A DNA stretch of 64,000 bases from Nocardiopsis_B sediminis (GCF_042650565.1 NZ_JBHSBH010000005.1:124001-188000); one strand, 5' to 3'. Shown: positions 42,911 through 51,553, counted from the first letter of the stretch. Made by a program: numbers and translations. The notes: generated from the letters alone by a model not told the origin.

Positions 42911-44596
42911 TCAGGCGCCCCCGCCGGTGACGGCCGCCGTCACGGTGTCCTGGAGGGCGCGGCGCAGGTGGGCCGAGGCGGTGCGGTCGGTGCAGACCTC
43001 GACGATGCGCAGGCCCTCGCCCAGCACGGCCTTGGGCAGGTCGGTGGCCCACTCCAGGCGGGTGTAGGGGAGGTCGGCCATGGCCGCCACGCGCTCCATC
43101 GACACCCCGTGCGGGGTGCCGAAGACGCGTTCGAAGTCGGGGTGGCCGGCCTGCTCCAGGCCGGAGAAGATGCCGCCGCCGTCGTTGTTGACCACCACCA
43201 TCACCAGGTCCGGCCGCGGCTCGCCCGGGCCGATCACCAGCCCGTTCTGGTCGTGGAGCATGGCGAGGTCGCCGATGAGGGCGTAGGCGCTTCCGCCGCC
43301 GTCGCGCTGGTGGGCGAGGGCGGCGCCGATGGCGGTGGAGACCGTGCCGTCGATCCCGCTGACCCCCCGGTTGCCGATGATCCGCGCCCCGCACCGGGCG
43401 GACATCGCGGCGTCCAGGTCGCGGATGGGCATGCTCGACCCGGCGAACAGCAGCGAGCCGTTGGCCAGGTGCCCGGCGAGGTCGCGGGCCAGGCGCGGCT
43501 CGCTCAGCGCCTCCTCGCCGTCGAGCAGCGCGTCGACGGCCGTGCGGGCCGCGGCCTCCGCCCGCTGCCAGGAGCGCGACCACGCGGTGTCGGCGACGGC
43601 GTCGGGGTGGGCCGCCACCGCGGGGACGACCTCGGTGGCGGTGCGGACGGGGTCGGCGAAGGAGAGGGGGTCGTCGGCGACGACGACGTGCCGGCGCGCC
43701 CGCCGCAGGTAGGCCGACATCTGCCGCGAGAGCCCGGGGCGCCCGGCGCTGACGACGAGGTCGGGCACGTGGCCGTCGACGAAGCCGGGGACGGCCAGCA
43801 GCTGCCGGTAGGTCGACACCGCGTCGGCCCTGCGGGCGTTGGAGGTGGGCTCGGCCAGCAGCGGCCAGCCGGTCTGGAGGGACAGCGCCAGGTAGGGGAC
43901 GGGGTCGTAGTCGCCGTCGCCGCACACGATGACCCCGCGCTCCACCGGCGGCAGCACCAGGGGCGCGGGGTCGGGGCACCGTTCCGGGACGGCGATCCAG
44001 GGTCTGCCGCCCTCGCGGCCCTCCAGCGGTTCGGGCCACGGGTGCCCGGCGCCGGCCCCCTCGTCGGGCACGAGCGGGTCGCGGAAGGCGAGGTTGAGGT
44101 GGACGGGGCCGGGCCGCTGCGGGCCGGTGGCCGCCCACGCGCGGCACGCCAGCGAGCGCCAGTAGGCGACCATGCCCGGCACGGGGTCGGCGACGCCGAC
44201 CTCCGTGAACATCCGCACGGCGGTGCCGAACAGCCCGATCTGGTCCACCGTCTGGTTGGCGCCGGTCGCGCGCAGCTCCGGGGGGCGGTCGGCGGTCAGC
44301 ACCAGCAGCGGCACCCCGCTCTGCTCCGCCTCCAGGACGGCCGGGTGGAAGTTGGCCGCAGCGGTACCCGACGTGCACACCAGCGCGACCGCCCGGCGCG
44401 AGCCCCGGGCCAGGCCCAGGGCCAGGAACGCCGCGGAGCGCTCGTCGATGCGCACGTGGGAGCGGATCCGGGGGTCGGCGACGAGGGCGAGCGCCAGGGG
44501 CGTGGAACGCGACCCCGGCGCGATGACGGCCTCGGCCAGCCCGCACCGGGCCAGTTCATCGACGAGGACACGCGCCAGGGCGGTAGACGGGTTCAT
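42911..44596 (-). CDS. menD: 2-succinyl-5-enolpyruvyl-6-hydroxy-3-cyclohexene-1-carboxylate synthase MenD
   Basis: A 561-residue thiamine-diphosphate enzyme joining isochorismate and 2-oxoglutarate in menaquinone synthesis. The catalytic Glu52 is in VRIDERSAAFLALGLARGS. Isochorismate-site elements are APGSRSTPLALAL and LTADRPPELRATGANQT. The ThDP motif is GDLAMLHDQNGLVI near 410 with NNDGGGIFS downstream. Full length. It is on the minus strand upstream of DUF952 and downstream of menC after a 210-base gap containing a 24-bp dyad at 44679-44702. The ATG lies in a relatively A/T-rich spot (CATACTCTCTAATT on the plus strand). Confidence 0.96.
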   Translation of the reverse strand: MNPSTALARVLVDELARCGLAEAVIAPGSRSTPLALALVADPRIRSHVRIDERSAAFLALGLARGSRRAVALVCTSGTAAANFHPAVLEAEQSGVPLLVLTADRPPELRATGANQTVDQIGLFGTAVRMFTEVGVADPVPGMVAYWRSLACRAWAATGPQRPGPVHLNLAFRDPLVPDEGAGAGHPWPEPLEGREGGRPWIAVPERCPDPAPLVLPPVERGVIVCGDGDYDPVPYLALSLQTGWPLLAEPTSNARRADAVSTYRQLLAVPGFVDGHVPDLVVSAGRPGLSRQMSAYLRRARRHVVVADDPLSFADPVRTATEVVPAVAAHPDAVADTAWSRSWQRAEAAARTAVDALLDGEEALSEPRLARDLAGHLANGSLLFAGSSMPIRDLDAAMSARCGARIIGNRGVSGIDGTVSTAIGAALAHQRDGGGSAYALIGDLAMLHDQNGLVIGPGEPRPDLVMVVVNNDGGGIFSGLEQAGHPDFERVFGTPHGVSMERVAAMADLPYTRLEWATDLPKAVLGEGLRIVEVCTDRTASAHLRRALQDTVTAAVTGGGA

Positions 44597-44678
44597 GCAT
44601 ACTCTCTAATTCGTGATGTGTGGAGCCGGTGCGGCGGGTCCCCCGCCCGGCCGCCTCGGCCGGCCTGCCCGGCCCCGA

Positions 44679-44702
44679 CCGTTGCAACGCGTGGTGCAAC
44701 GG
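44679..44702. promoter_or_regulatory. 24-bp operator-like dyad upstream of menD
   Basis: CCGTTGCA-N8-TGCAACGG is a perfect 8-bp inverted repeat with an 8-base spacer, 83 bases before the menD ATG and 105 bases after the menC stop. The arms also read as direct GTTGCAACG/GTGCAACGG elements. It is a good candidate for a dimeric regulator controlling menD. No known regulator motif was recognised. Confidence 0.45.
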
Positions 44703-44806
44703 TATCCGTCCCTCCCCCGGGTGCGAGACCGGCCACGGTCGGCGCCGTCGGGCACGGTGCCGTCCGGATCGGGCTGCTCGCCCGCCCTCCCCACTGCTAC
44801 CCAGTA

Positions 44807-45871
44807 TCACGCCCGGAAGCGGTCTCCTCCGGAGAAACCATCATTTCGACCGCTCTGCGCCGTGTGCGCCGTCTCACCGGACCCGTCCGGACCTGCGCTT
44901 CCAGTGCCGGCGCCCCCTCCGGCATTGCCGGACGGGAATTCCGCGCGCGCCATCCGCATGCGCTCCCGCCAGGTGGCCGGGTCGATCTCGACCGCGCGCA
45001 GCCGCTCCTCGTCCACCCGCACCGGGCGCACCGGCAGGTACCCGCCGGCCGGCACCAGCGGGTCGGCCGTGACATCGGCGGCCAGCAGCCGCATGGTGCC
45101 CAGCCCGCAGGCGTAGTGGAGTTCCGGCAGCGCCGCGGCCAGCGCCACCCCGGCCGCCAGCCCGACGGAGGACTCCACTGCGCTGGAGACCACCACCGGC
45201 AGCCCGCACGCCTCGGCCACGCGCAGCGCGGCCCGCACCCCGCCCAGGGGCTGGACCTTGAGCACGACGATGTCGGCCGCCCCGGCCGCCCGCACCCTCA
45301 GCGGGTCCTCGGCGCGGCGGATGGACTCGTCGGCGGCCACCGGCACCCCCGCGCGGCGGCGCACCTGCGCCAGCTCCTCCAGGGTCGGGCAGGGCTGCTC
45401 GACGTACTCCAGGTCGAACCCGCGCAGTTCGCGGAGCATGCGCAGCGCCGTGTCGACGTCCCAGCCGCCGTTGGCGTCGATGCGGACCCGGCCGCCCGGT
45501 CCGATCGCGTGGCGCACCGCCTCGACCCGGGCGATGTCCTCGGCCGGGTCCTGCCCGGCCTCGGCGACCTTCACCTTGGCGGTCCCGCAGCCGGCGTCGG
45601 CGACGATGCGCGCCGCCTGCTCCGGGCCCACGGCCGGGACGGTGGCGTTGACCGGGACGCGGTCGCGCAGCGGGAGGGGCCAGCCTTCCTCCGCCGCCTC
45701 GTGGCAGGCCGCCCACCAGCGCGCGCACTCGCGCGGCCCGTACTCCGGGAAGGGCGAGAACTCGCCCCAGCCGGCCGCGCCGCGCACCAGCAGCCCTTCG
45801 CGCACGGTGACACCGCGGAACCGCGTCCGCATCGGTATCGAGAAGGCGCGCCCCGCGGCGGCCTCGTCCAT
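44807..45871 (-). CDS. menC: o-succinylbenzoate synthase MenC
   Basis: A 354-residue enolase-superfamily dehydratase forming o-succinylbenzoate. The acid/base lysines are K99 and K101 (AKVKVAEAG) and K205 (VLKVQPLGG). Metal ligands are D132 (IDANGGW), E158 (VEQPCP) and D181 (AADESI). The capping domain starts SIPMRTRFRGVTVREGLLVR. The C-terminal 35 residues (NAGGGAGTGSAG and beyond) are low complexity and unlike other MenC proteins. It lies between menB and menD on the same strand, with a 75-base gap after menB. The start could also be TTG 45883. Confidence 0.94.
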   Translation of the reverse strand: MDEAAAGRAFSIPMRTRFRGVTVREGLLVRGAAGWGEFSPFPEYGPRECARWWAACHEAAEEGWPLPLRDRVPVNATVPAVGPEQAARIVADAGCGTAKVKVAEAGQDPAEDIARVEAVRHAIGPGGRVRIDANGGWDVDTALRMLRELRGFDLEYVEQPCPTLEELAQVRRRAGVPVAADESIRRAEDPLRVRAAGAADIVVLKVQPLGGVRAALRVAEACGLPVVVSSAVESSVGLAAGVALAAALPELHYACGLGTMRLLAADVTADPLVPAGGYLPVRPVRVDEERLRAVEIDPATWRERMRMARAEFPSGNAGGGAGTGSAGPDGSGETAHTAQSGRNDGFSGGDRFRA

Positions 45872-45946
45872 CGTCAACCCCAACCCCCCGCTCCCGCCCC
45901 GCTGCGGCCCGGAGCCGAGTGGGGATCCCTGCCGCTTCGGGGACCG

Positions 45947-46783
45947 CTACGGGCGCCGGGGGAACCGGTCGAACTCGGGGCGGCGCTTCTCCTTGAAGGC
46001 GTCGCGGCCCTCCTGCGCCTCCTCGCTCATGTAGTAGAGCATCGTGGCATCGCCGGCGAACTGCTGCATCCCCGCCGCGCCGTCGCTGACGGCGTTGATG
46101 GCGCCCTTCACCATGCGCAGCGCCAGCGGGGACTTCTCCAGCATCTCCCGCGCCCAGGCGACCGTCTCCTCCTCCAGCCGCTCCAGGGGGACCACGGTGT
46201 TGACCATGCCCATGTCCAGCGCCTCCTGGGCGCTGTACTGGCGGCACAGGTACCAGATCTCGCGGGCCTTCTTCAGGCCGACGGTCTGCGCGAGCAGCCA
46301 CGACCCGTAGCCGCCGTCGAAGGAGCCGACCTTGGGGCCGGTCTGGCCGAACTTGGCGTTGTCGGCGGCGATGGTGAGGTCGCAGCACACCTGGAGCACA
46401 TTGCCGCCGCCGATCGACCAGCCCGCCACCATGCAGATCACGGGCTTGGGCAGGCGGCGGATCTGCACCTGGAGGTCGAGGACGTTGAGGCGGCCGATGC
46501 CCTGGCGGGCCACGGCGTCGTCGCCCATGTAGCCGTCGTCGCCGCGGATCTTCTGGTCACCGCCGGAGCAGAACGCCTGGTCGCCGGCGCCGGTGAAGAT
46601 GATGACGCCGATCCCGGAGTCGTCGCGGGCGCGGTTGAACGCGTCCTGGAGCTCGAAGAGGGTCTGCGGGCGGAAGGCGTTGTGGCGCTCGGGGCGGTTG
46701 ATCGTGATCTTGGCGATGCCCTCAGCAGTCTCGTAGATGATGTCGCTGTACTCGCCCGACCGCTGCCATTCGACGCCGCTCAC
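45947..46783 (-). CDS. menB: 1,4-dihydroxy-2-naphthoyl-CoA synthase MenB
   Basis: A 278-residue crotonase-fold enzyme closing the naphthoquinone ring. Family hallmarks are AFCSGGDQKIRGDDGYMGDD, VAGWSIGGGNVLQVCCDLTI, and the MenB-type TGPKVGSFDGGYGSWLL, with the catalytic Asp and Tyr/Ser region. It ends KEKRRPEFDRFPRRP as in other MenB proteins. The GTG is preceded by GAGGAGAG. It is divergent from menE across 149 bases, so one promoter region probably serves both sides of the men cluster. Confidence 0.97.
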   Translation of the reverse strand: MSGVEWQRSGEYSDIIYETAEGIAKITINRPERHNAFRPQTLFELQDAFNRARDDSGIGVIIFTGAGDQAFCSGGDQKIRGDDGYMGDDAVARQGIGRLNVLDLQVQIRRLPKPVICMVAGWSIGGGNVLQVCCDLTIAADNAKFGQTGPKVGSFDGGYGSWLLAQTVGLKKAREIWYLCRQYSAQEALDMGMVNTVVPLERLEEETVAWAREMLEKSPLALRMVKGAINAVSDGAAGMQQFAGDATMLYYMSEEAQEGRDAFKEKRRPEFDRFPRRP

Positions 46784-46932
46784 GATTCGGTTCTCTCCTC
46801 ACCCGCACTGCCCAGGGGGACCGGCGCACGATCGGCCGCCCCCTATGTCCGGTCGCCAACTCTAGTGGGCCCGCCCCGCTCGGCCTAACGCGGACCGGCC
46901 GCGCGCCCGTGCCCCCGTTAGGCTTGATCGAC

Positions 46933-48117
46933 ATGGTCAACCGTCCCCTGCACGCGGTGATGGGCCTGGCGCCCGCGCAGCTGACCGCGCTACTCTCCGA
47001 GGCTCTCGAGGGCCGCGGCCCGGCCCTGCTGCCGATCGACCCCGCCACGCCCCCGCCGCGGCTGCGCGCACTGCTCGCCGCGCTGCGCCCGCACGCCCTG
47101 CGCACCCCCGAGGGCACGACGTCCCTGCCCGATCCGGCCGCGACGGGCGAGGACACCGCCGTCGCCATCGCCACCTCGGGGTCCACGGGGACCCCGAAGG
47201 GGGTGGAGCTGTCGGCGGCGGCGCTGCTGGCCTCCGCGCACGCCTCGGTGGAGCGCATGGGCGCCGGCCCGGGTGACGCGTGGCTGTGCGTACTGCCGAC
47301 CTCCTACATCGCCGGCCTCCAGGTGATCGTGCGGGCGCTGGCCACCGGGTCCGAGCCGGTGTTCCTGCCCTTCGACACCGGCTCCGCCATGGCCGCCGCC
47401 GAGGAGCACCGCCCCCACGTGTCGCTGGTCCCCACGCAGCTGCGCCGGCTGCTCGACGCCGGCGCCGACCTGTCGCGGTTCGCCACGATCGTGCTCGGCG
47501 GCGCCGCCGCCGAGCCCCGGCTGCTGGCCCGGGCGCACACGGCAGGCGGCCGGGTCCTCACCACCTACGGGATGAGCGAGACCTCCGGCGGCTGCGTCTA
47601 CGACGGCGTCCCGCTCAAGGGCGTGGAGGCCGGGGTCGACGGCGACGGCCGCATCCTGCTGTCGGGGCCGGTCCTGTTCTCCGGCTACCGGCTCGACCCC
47701 GAGCGCACGCGGGAACACCTCACCCCGTCCGCTTCCGGCCACCCCGTCTTCCGGACGGGGGACCTGGGGCGGCTGGGCCCCGACGGCCGGCTGTACGTGC
47801 GCGGCCGCGCCGACGACCTGATCAACACCGGGGGCCACAAGATCGTCCCCGCCGAGGTGGCCGCCCTGGTGGGGGAGCTGGCGTCGGTGGCCGATGCCGT
47901 GGTGGTGGGCCGGCCCGACGCCGAATGGGGCCACCGGGTGACCGCGGTGGTGGTGGCCGCCGACCCCGCCCACCCGCCCACGCTCGCCGAGGTGCGCGAC
48001 CGCGTGCGCGCGGACCTGCCGGCCTACGCCGCCCCCCGCGAGCTGGAGGTCCGCGACGCGATCCCGCTGCTGGCCTCCGGCAAGCCCGACCTCGCCGCGC
48101 TGCGCCGGCCGGCCTGA
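46933..48117 (+). CDS. menE: o-succinylbenzoate-CoA ligase MenE
   Basis: A 394-residue adenylate-forming acyl-CoA ligase. The P-loop-like A3 motif is AIATSGSTGTPKGVELSAAA near 75. A5 is TTYGMSETSGGCVYDG near 215. A7/A8 are FRTGDLGRLGPDGRLYVRGR and ADDLINTGGHKIVPAEV near 290, and the terminal Lys is in LLASGKPDLAALR. It activates o-succinylbenzoate for MenB. It is short for the superfamily but normal for actinobacterial MenE. Divergent from menB. Together with menB, menC and menD this shows the classical pathway; menF, menH, menA and menG are not in the window. Confidence 0.93.
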   Translation: MVNRPLHAVMGLAPAQLTALLSEALEGRGPALLPIDPATPPPRLRALLAALRPHALRTPEGTTSLPDPAATGEDTAVAIATSGSTGTPKGVELSAAALLASAHASVERMGAGPGDAWLCVLPTSYIAGLQVIVRALATGSEPVFLPFDTGSAMAAAEEHRPHVSLVPTQLRRLLDAGADLSRFATIVLGGAAAEPRLLARAHTAGGRVLTTYGMSETSGGCVYDGVPLKGVEAGVDGDGRILLSGPVLFSGYRLDPERTREHLTPSASGHPVFRTGDLGRLGPDGRLYVRGRADDLINTGGHKIVPAEVAALVGELASVADAVVVGRPDAEWGHRVTAVVVAADPAHPPTLAEVRDRVRADLPAYAAPRELEVRDAIPLLASGKPDLAALRRPA

Positions 48118-48257
48118 CGGCCGCGGGCACCGGCTCCAGGGGCCCGGGACGGGCCCGAAAGGGACGAGCCGCGGCGATCGGGAGGATCAGGGAACTTCTC
48201 CCCCGCCGCACGCGTCTACCTGAGCGTCCGATTCCCTAACCGCGGAGGAGGCCGGCG

Positions 48258-48446
48258 GTGCGGACCACCCGGCGCGACCGGAGCCGCCGACGCGGCCGGA
48301 ACAGCCCGCAGAGCCCTGATCTCCCCGTCCGGGATCGCTCCCAGACCTACGGCGCGCTATACCCGCTCGACCGACCGGACGGCCACTTCCGCCGTCGTGA
48401 TCTAGGCCACGACCGGCGATATCCAATCGAGACCGGGAACATTTGA
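48258..48446 (+). CDS. candidate 62-aa small protein upstream of sigma factor gene
   Basis: The GTG start is preceded six bases upstream by GGAGGAGG, an ideal ribosome binding site. The product is very basic (MRTTRRDRSRRRGRN, then GHFRRRDLGHDRRYPIE) with no recognisable domain. Its stop overlaps the -35 hexamer of the sigma factor promoter. It may be a chance frame in GC-rich DNA; the strong ribosome binding site is the only support. Confidence 0.25.
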   Translation: MRTTRRDRSRRRGRNSPQSPDLPVRDRSQTYGALYPLDRPDGHFRRRDLGHDRRYPIETGNI

Positions 48447-48471
48447 CTCTCTGACACGTTAGACATATTGG
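48443..48471 (+). promoter_or_regulatory. promoter of the principal sigma factor gene
   Basis: TTGACT (48443-48448), a 17-base spacer and TATTGG (48466-48471), about 67 bases upstream of the ATG. The spacer contains TGACACGTTA, which also occurs across the lut promoter -35 region at 39337-39346. GGAAGGGAGGGAGG precedes the ATG. Confidence 0.5.
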
Positions 48472-48538
48472 CGCGTCAAGACGGCGGATTCCTTACCCGC
48501 CACGCGCCTGACGTCTTGGAAGGGAGGGAGGTGCCAAC

Positions 48539-49855
48539 ATGTCGCGCACTGCCCTAGCCACTTCTCCCACGGTGGCCGAGACCGCCGACGGCGGCGACGC
48601 CGCGTCCGCGGCTCTGGACGAGCTGATCACCCGGGGGCGCTCCCAGGGACACCTGTCGCTTTCGGAGCTCCGCGCCGCGTTCTCAGCGGCCGGTATCAGC
48701 CCGGCAGACGGCCGCTCCATCCTGCGTGAACTGACCGACGCCGGGGTGCGTCTCGCCAACGGGGGCGACGACGCGGGGGCCGAATCCGTCGACCCCGACG
48801 CCGAGGACGACGCGATCGAGGAGGCCATCGACACCGCAACGGCCCCGGCGCCCGCCGGCACGAAGGCCGCGAAGGGCAAATCCCCGTCGGAGCAGGACGT
48901 CCCCGAGGCCGACCTCGACGACCAGTCCCCCGCCATGGGCGACTCCGTCCACACCTACCTCAAGGCCATCGGCCGCCGCCAGCTGCTGACCGCCGAAGAG
49001 GAGGTCGACCTCGCCAAGCGCATCGAGGCGGGCCTGTACGCCGAGTTCCGGCTCGGCACCCTCGAGGACTCCACGGGCGCCGACCTCAGCGACGCCGAGC
49101 GCGAGGAGCTCACCGAGGTCGCCGAGGACGGCCGCCGCGCCAAGCAGCACATGCTCGAGGCCAACCTGCGGCTGGTGGTCTCGGTCGCCAAGAAGTACAG
49201 CGACCGCGGCATGTCCCTGCTCGACGTCGTGCAGGAGGGCAACCTGGGGCTCATCCGGGCGGTCGAGAAGTTCGACTACACCAAGGGCTTCAAGTTCTCC
49301 ACCTACGCCATGTGGTGGATCCGCCAGGCGATCCAGCGCGGTTTCGCCGACTCCGCGCGCACCATCCGGCTGCCCGTGCACGTGCTGGAACTCCTCAGCA
49401 AGGTCAGCCGCCTCGAGCGCGACATGCACCAGACCCTGGGCCGCGAGCCCACTCCCGAGGAGCTGGCGCTCGAACTCGACAAGACACCGACCCAGATCGA
49501 AGAGCTGCTGCGGGTCACCCGGCAGCCGATCAGCCTCGACTCCACCATCGGCGAGGACGGCGAGACCCGCATCGGCGACCTCATCGAGGACATCGACGCC
49601 TCCGAGGCCTCCGAGGTGGTCGACCGCCAGCTCATGGCCGACCAGCTGCGGCGTGCACTGGAGGACCTCGAACCCCGTGAGGCCACCATCATGTCGCTGC
49701 GCTTCGGGCTGATGGACGGCCGGCCGCGCACCCTCGACGAGATCGGCAAGCACCTGGGCCTCACCCGCGAGCGGATCCGCCAGCTGGAGAAGCAGTCGCT
49801 GTCCAAGCTGCGGCACCCCAGCCGGGCCCAGCAGCTGCTCGACTTCGCGAGCTGA
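48539..49855 (+). CDS. rpoD: principal RNA polymerase sigma factor (RpoD/SigA/HrdB family)
   Basis: A 438-residue group 1-type sigma-70 factor. The acidic, alanine-rich N-terminal 130 residues stand for region 1.1. Region 1.2 is DSVHTYLKAIGRRQLLTAEE near 135. Region 2 has ANLRLVVSVAKKYSDRGMSL and DVVQEGNLGLIRAVEKFDY, then FSTYAMWWIRQAIQRGFADS (2.3-2.4). Region 3 includes VHVLELLSKVSRLERDMHQ. Region 4 ends LRFGLMDGRPRTLDEIGKHL and LTRERIRQLEKQSLSKLRHP, the -35 reader. It directs housekeeping transcription. A second HrdB-like paralogue elsewhere cannot be excluded. A strong terminator follows. Confidence 0.93.
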   Translation: MSRTALATSPTVAETADGGDAASAALDELITRGRSQGHLSLSELRAAFSAAGISPADGRSILRELTDAGVRLANGGDDAGAESVDPDAEDDAIEEAIDTATAPAPAGTKAAKGKSPSEQDVPEADLDDQSPAMGDSVHTYLKAIGRRQLLTAEEEVDLAKRIEAGLYAEFRLGTLEDSTGADLSDAEREELTEVAEDGRRAKQHMLEANLRLVVSVAKKYSDRGMSLLDVVQEGNLGLIRAVEKFDYTKGFKFSTYAMWWIRQAIQRGFADSARTIRLPVHVLELLSKVSRLERDMHQTLGREPTPEELALELDKTPTQIEELLRVTRQPISLDSTIGEDGETRIGDLIEDIDASEASEVVDRQLMADQLRRALEDLEPREATIMSLRFGLMDGRPRTLDEIGKHLGLTRERIRQLEKQSLSKLRHPSRAQQLLDFAS

Positions 49856-49880
49856 CCCGGGCGCTCCGCGCTCCCGGCCC

Positions 49881-49914
49881 CGGCCCCGCGCCCGCCCTGG
49901 CGGACGCGGGGCCG
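49881..49914 (+). terminator. terminator of the sigma factor gene
   Basis: A perfect 10-bp stem, CGGCCCCGCG with CGCGGGGCCG, encloses a further CCGCC/GGCGG pair after one mismatch, making about 15 paired positions. It begins 26 bases after the sigma stop. Confidence 0.8.
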
Positions 49915-50044
49915 CCCTATGTGCAGGGCCCCTTCTCCGGCTACGGCGCGGACGGCTCGGGGTTCACCCTGACCTTTCCCCCACTTCGCCGTTTCCGCGG
50001 CCTGCGCAGGGGGTAGCGGCGGCCATCGGAGGAATAATGGCACC

Positions 50045-50410
50045 ATGTCCGCACCCGCGATTCCCCCCGACGACGTCGCAGCGTCCCTGCGCGCCGGCCG
50101 CGACCTCGGCCCCGACTACGACGACGCCATAGCCGCCTCCCTCGCGGAGCGGCTCGAACAGACCATCGACGAGCGCGTCCGCCACCACCTGGCCGACGTC
50201 GCAGCGCAACAGCCCGCCGCCCCGCAGCGCAAGAGCAACACCGAAGCGTGGAAGAGCCCGCGGCTGATCATGGGCATCATCGCCATGGGCGTGCTGATCC
50301 CGCTCTCGGCGATCGCCGGGGCCATCGTCGGCCCCGCAGGCATCCTCATGTCCTGGATCGGGGTGGTCGTCATCTACGTGATCGCGGTGGTGGGCATCCA
50401 CCGCGCATGA
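50045..50410 (+). CDS. small two-TM membrane protein
   Basis: A 121-residue protein of unknown function. Residues 1-70 are soluble and helical (DDVAASLRAGRDLGPDYDDA, ASLAERLEQTIDERVRHHLA), resembling the N-terminal part of actinobacterial DUF-type membrane-associated proteins. Two TM segments follow at about 74-95 (LIMGIIAMGVLIPLSAIAGA) and 98-117 (GILMSWIGVVVIYVIAVVG). GGAGG lies about twelve bases before the ATG, a little far. It stands alone between the sigma factor and TetR genes. Confidence 0.75.
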   Translation: MSAPAIPPDDVAASLRAGRDLGPDYDDAIAASLAERLEQTIDERVRHHLADVAAQQPAAPQRKSNTEAWKSPRLIMGIIAMGVLIPLSAIAGAIVGPAGILMSWIGVVVIYVIAVVGIHRA

Positions 50411-50543
50411 CCCGGCCCGCACCCCGCCCGCAGAGCGGGGATCCGGCCGCCGGCGCGTGTGCGGCGACGCTCCCGGGTCGCTATCGTTCCTGGTGCACGT
50501 CAGCGGGCGGGACCGCCCGGCAGCAGCACCGACCGGGGAGACC

Positions 50544-51167
50544 GTGACCGCCCAGCCACCCGAGCGCCCCATGACCGCACGCGAACGCAACGAGCGCAAG
50601 CGCCGGGCGCGCATCCTCAAGGTCGCCGCCGCCCTGGCCGCCCGCGGCGGACTGGAGCACGTGCACATGCGCGACGTCGCCGACCGCGCCGATGTCGCAC
50701 TGGCCACCCTCTACCGCTACTACCCCTCCAAGACCCACCTGCTGGTGGCGGTGCTCGCCGACGAGATCCACTCCCTGGAGGAGGCGATCGTGCGCCGCCC
50801 GGTCGAGGGCGCCACCCCGGGGGAACGGGCGGCGACCGTCCTGGGCCGCACCGCCCGCTGGATCATGCGCGAGCCCGACCTCGCCGACGCCATGCTGCGG
50901 GCCGCCAACTCCGCCGACGCCTCGGTGGTCGACTGGCGCTCGGCGGTACAGGAGCGGCTCACCTGGGTGGTGCTGTACAGCGCTTACGGCGCCGAGGCCG
51001 CCGACTCCCCCGACCCGGCCACCCGGATCCTGGCGCGGGCGCTGCACGAGGTGTGGACCCAGGAGCTGGTCCTGCTGCTCCACGGGTCGGGCACCGTGGC
51101 GGAGCTGGAGGAGACCATCGCGGTCATCGCCCCCCGCCTCCTGGACGACCCGGCCCCGGCCGCCTGA
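50544..51167 (+). CDS. TetR family regulator, KstR-like
   Basis: A 207-residue TetR regulator whose HTH (RRARILKVAAALAARGGLEH, MRDVADRADVALATLYRYYP, SKTHLLVAVLADEI) and following segment (PVEGATPGERAATVLGRTAR, EPDLADAMLRAANSADAS) resemble KstR, the cholesterol/lipid-degradation repressor of mycobacteria. KstR recognises TnnAACnnGTTnnA; no such site is visible nearby, and no sterol genes are present, so the target is unknown. GTG 50544 has GGGGAG close upstream; ATG 50571 is the alternative. It is convergent with the GntR/YtrA gene across 23 bases. Confidence 0.85.
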   Translation: MTAQPPERPMTARERNERKRRARILKVAAALAARGGLEHVHMRDVADRADVALATLYRYYPSKTHLLVAVLADEIHSLEEAIVRRPVEGATPGERAATVLGRTARWIMREPDLADAMLRAANSADASVVDWRSAVQERLTWVVLYSAYGAEAADSPDPATRILARALHEVWTQELVLLLHGSGTVAELEETIAVIAPRLLDDPAPAA

Positions 51168-51190
51168 GCCCCGGGCGGCCGGGCCGCGCG

Positions 51191-51553
51191 TCAGCCCCGC
51201 AGGGCGGCGGCCACGATGTCCAGGGCCTCCTCACGGCCGATGCCCAGGCGCGAGACGGCGTCGGCGTAGGCGCGGGCGGCCGTGGCCGCCTCGGCGCGCT
51301 GGGCGTCGCCGCCGGCCGCCACGAAGGTGCCCGACCGGCCGCGGGTCTCGACGACCCCGGCCTGCTCCAGCTCGCGGTAGGCGCGGGCGACGGTGTTGAC
51401 CGCCACCGATAGCTGCCCGGCCAGCGCCCGCACCGTGGGCAGCTTGTAGCCGACGGGCACCTCGCCCTTGGCCGCCGCGTTGGCCACCGCCGCCCGGATC
51501 TGCTCGTACGGGGGGACCTTCGACGCCGGATCGATTCGGATGGTGTCCCGCAT
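51191..51553 (-). CDS. GntR family regulator, YtrA subfamily
   Basis: A 120-residue short GntR regulator: winged HTH (about 10-75) with VPPYEQIRAAVANAAAKGEV, LPTVRALAGQLSVAVNTVAR and AYRELEQAGVVETRGRSGTF, followed by only about 40 residues for dimerisation. This size defines the YtrA subfamily, whose genes normally sit in ABC-transporter operons and autoregulate. No ABC gene is adjacent; the next gene on the strand is the unknown helical protein at 51659, 105 bases upstream. ATG 51553 has GTAGGA just upstream. Confidence 0.88.
   Translation of the reverse strand: MRDTIRIDPASKVPPYEQIRAAVANAAAKGEVPVGYKLPTVRALAGQLSVAVNTVARAYRELEQAGVVETRGRSGTFVAAGGDAQRAEAATAARAYADAVSRLGIGREEALDIVAAALRG

Larger units (their letters stand above)
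48118..48538. other. 421-bp leader region of the principal sigma factor gene
   Basis: The gap between menE and the sigma factor gene. It contains a promoter at 48443-48471, a possible 62-codon frame at 48258-48446 and a long A/T-richer segment from about 48410 on. No RNA gene is recognised. Confidence 0.6.

Noticed and set aside
41480..46888. Open frame of about 1800 codons on the plus strand across lutB, lutC and the men genes
   Set aside because: It runs antisense to menD, menC and menB and out of frame with lutB/lutC. The translation is low-complexity Arg/Ala/Gly/Pro, typical of stop-poor GC-rich DNA.
50457..50543. N-terminal extension of the KstR-like TetR protein
   Set aside because: The added residues are not conserved TetR sequence, and GTG 50544 has a ribosome binding site.
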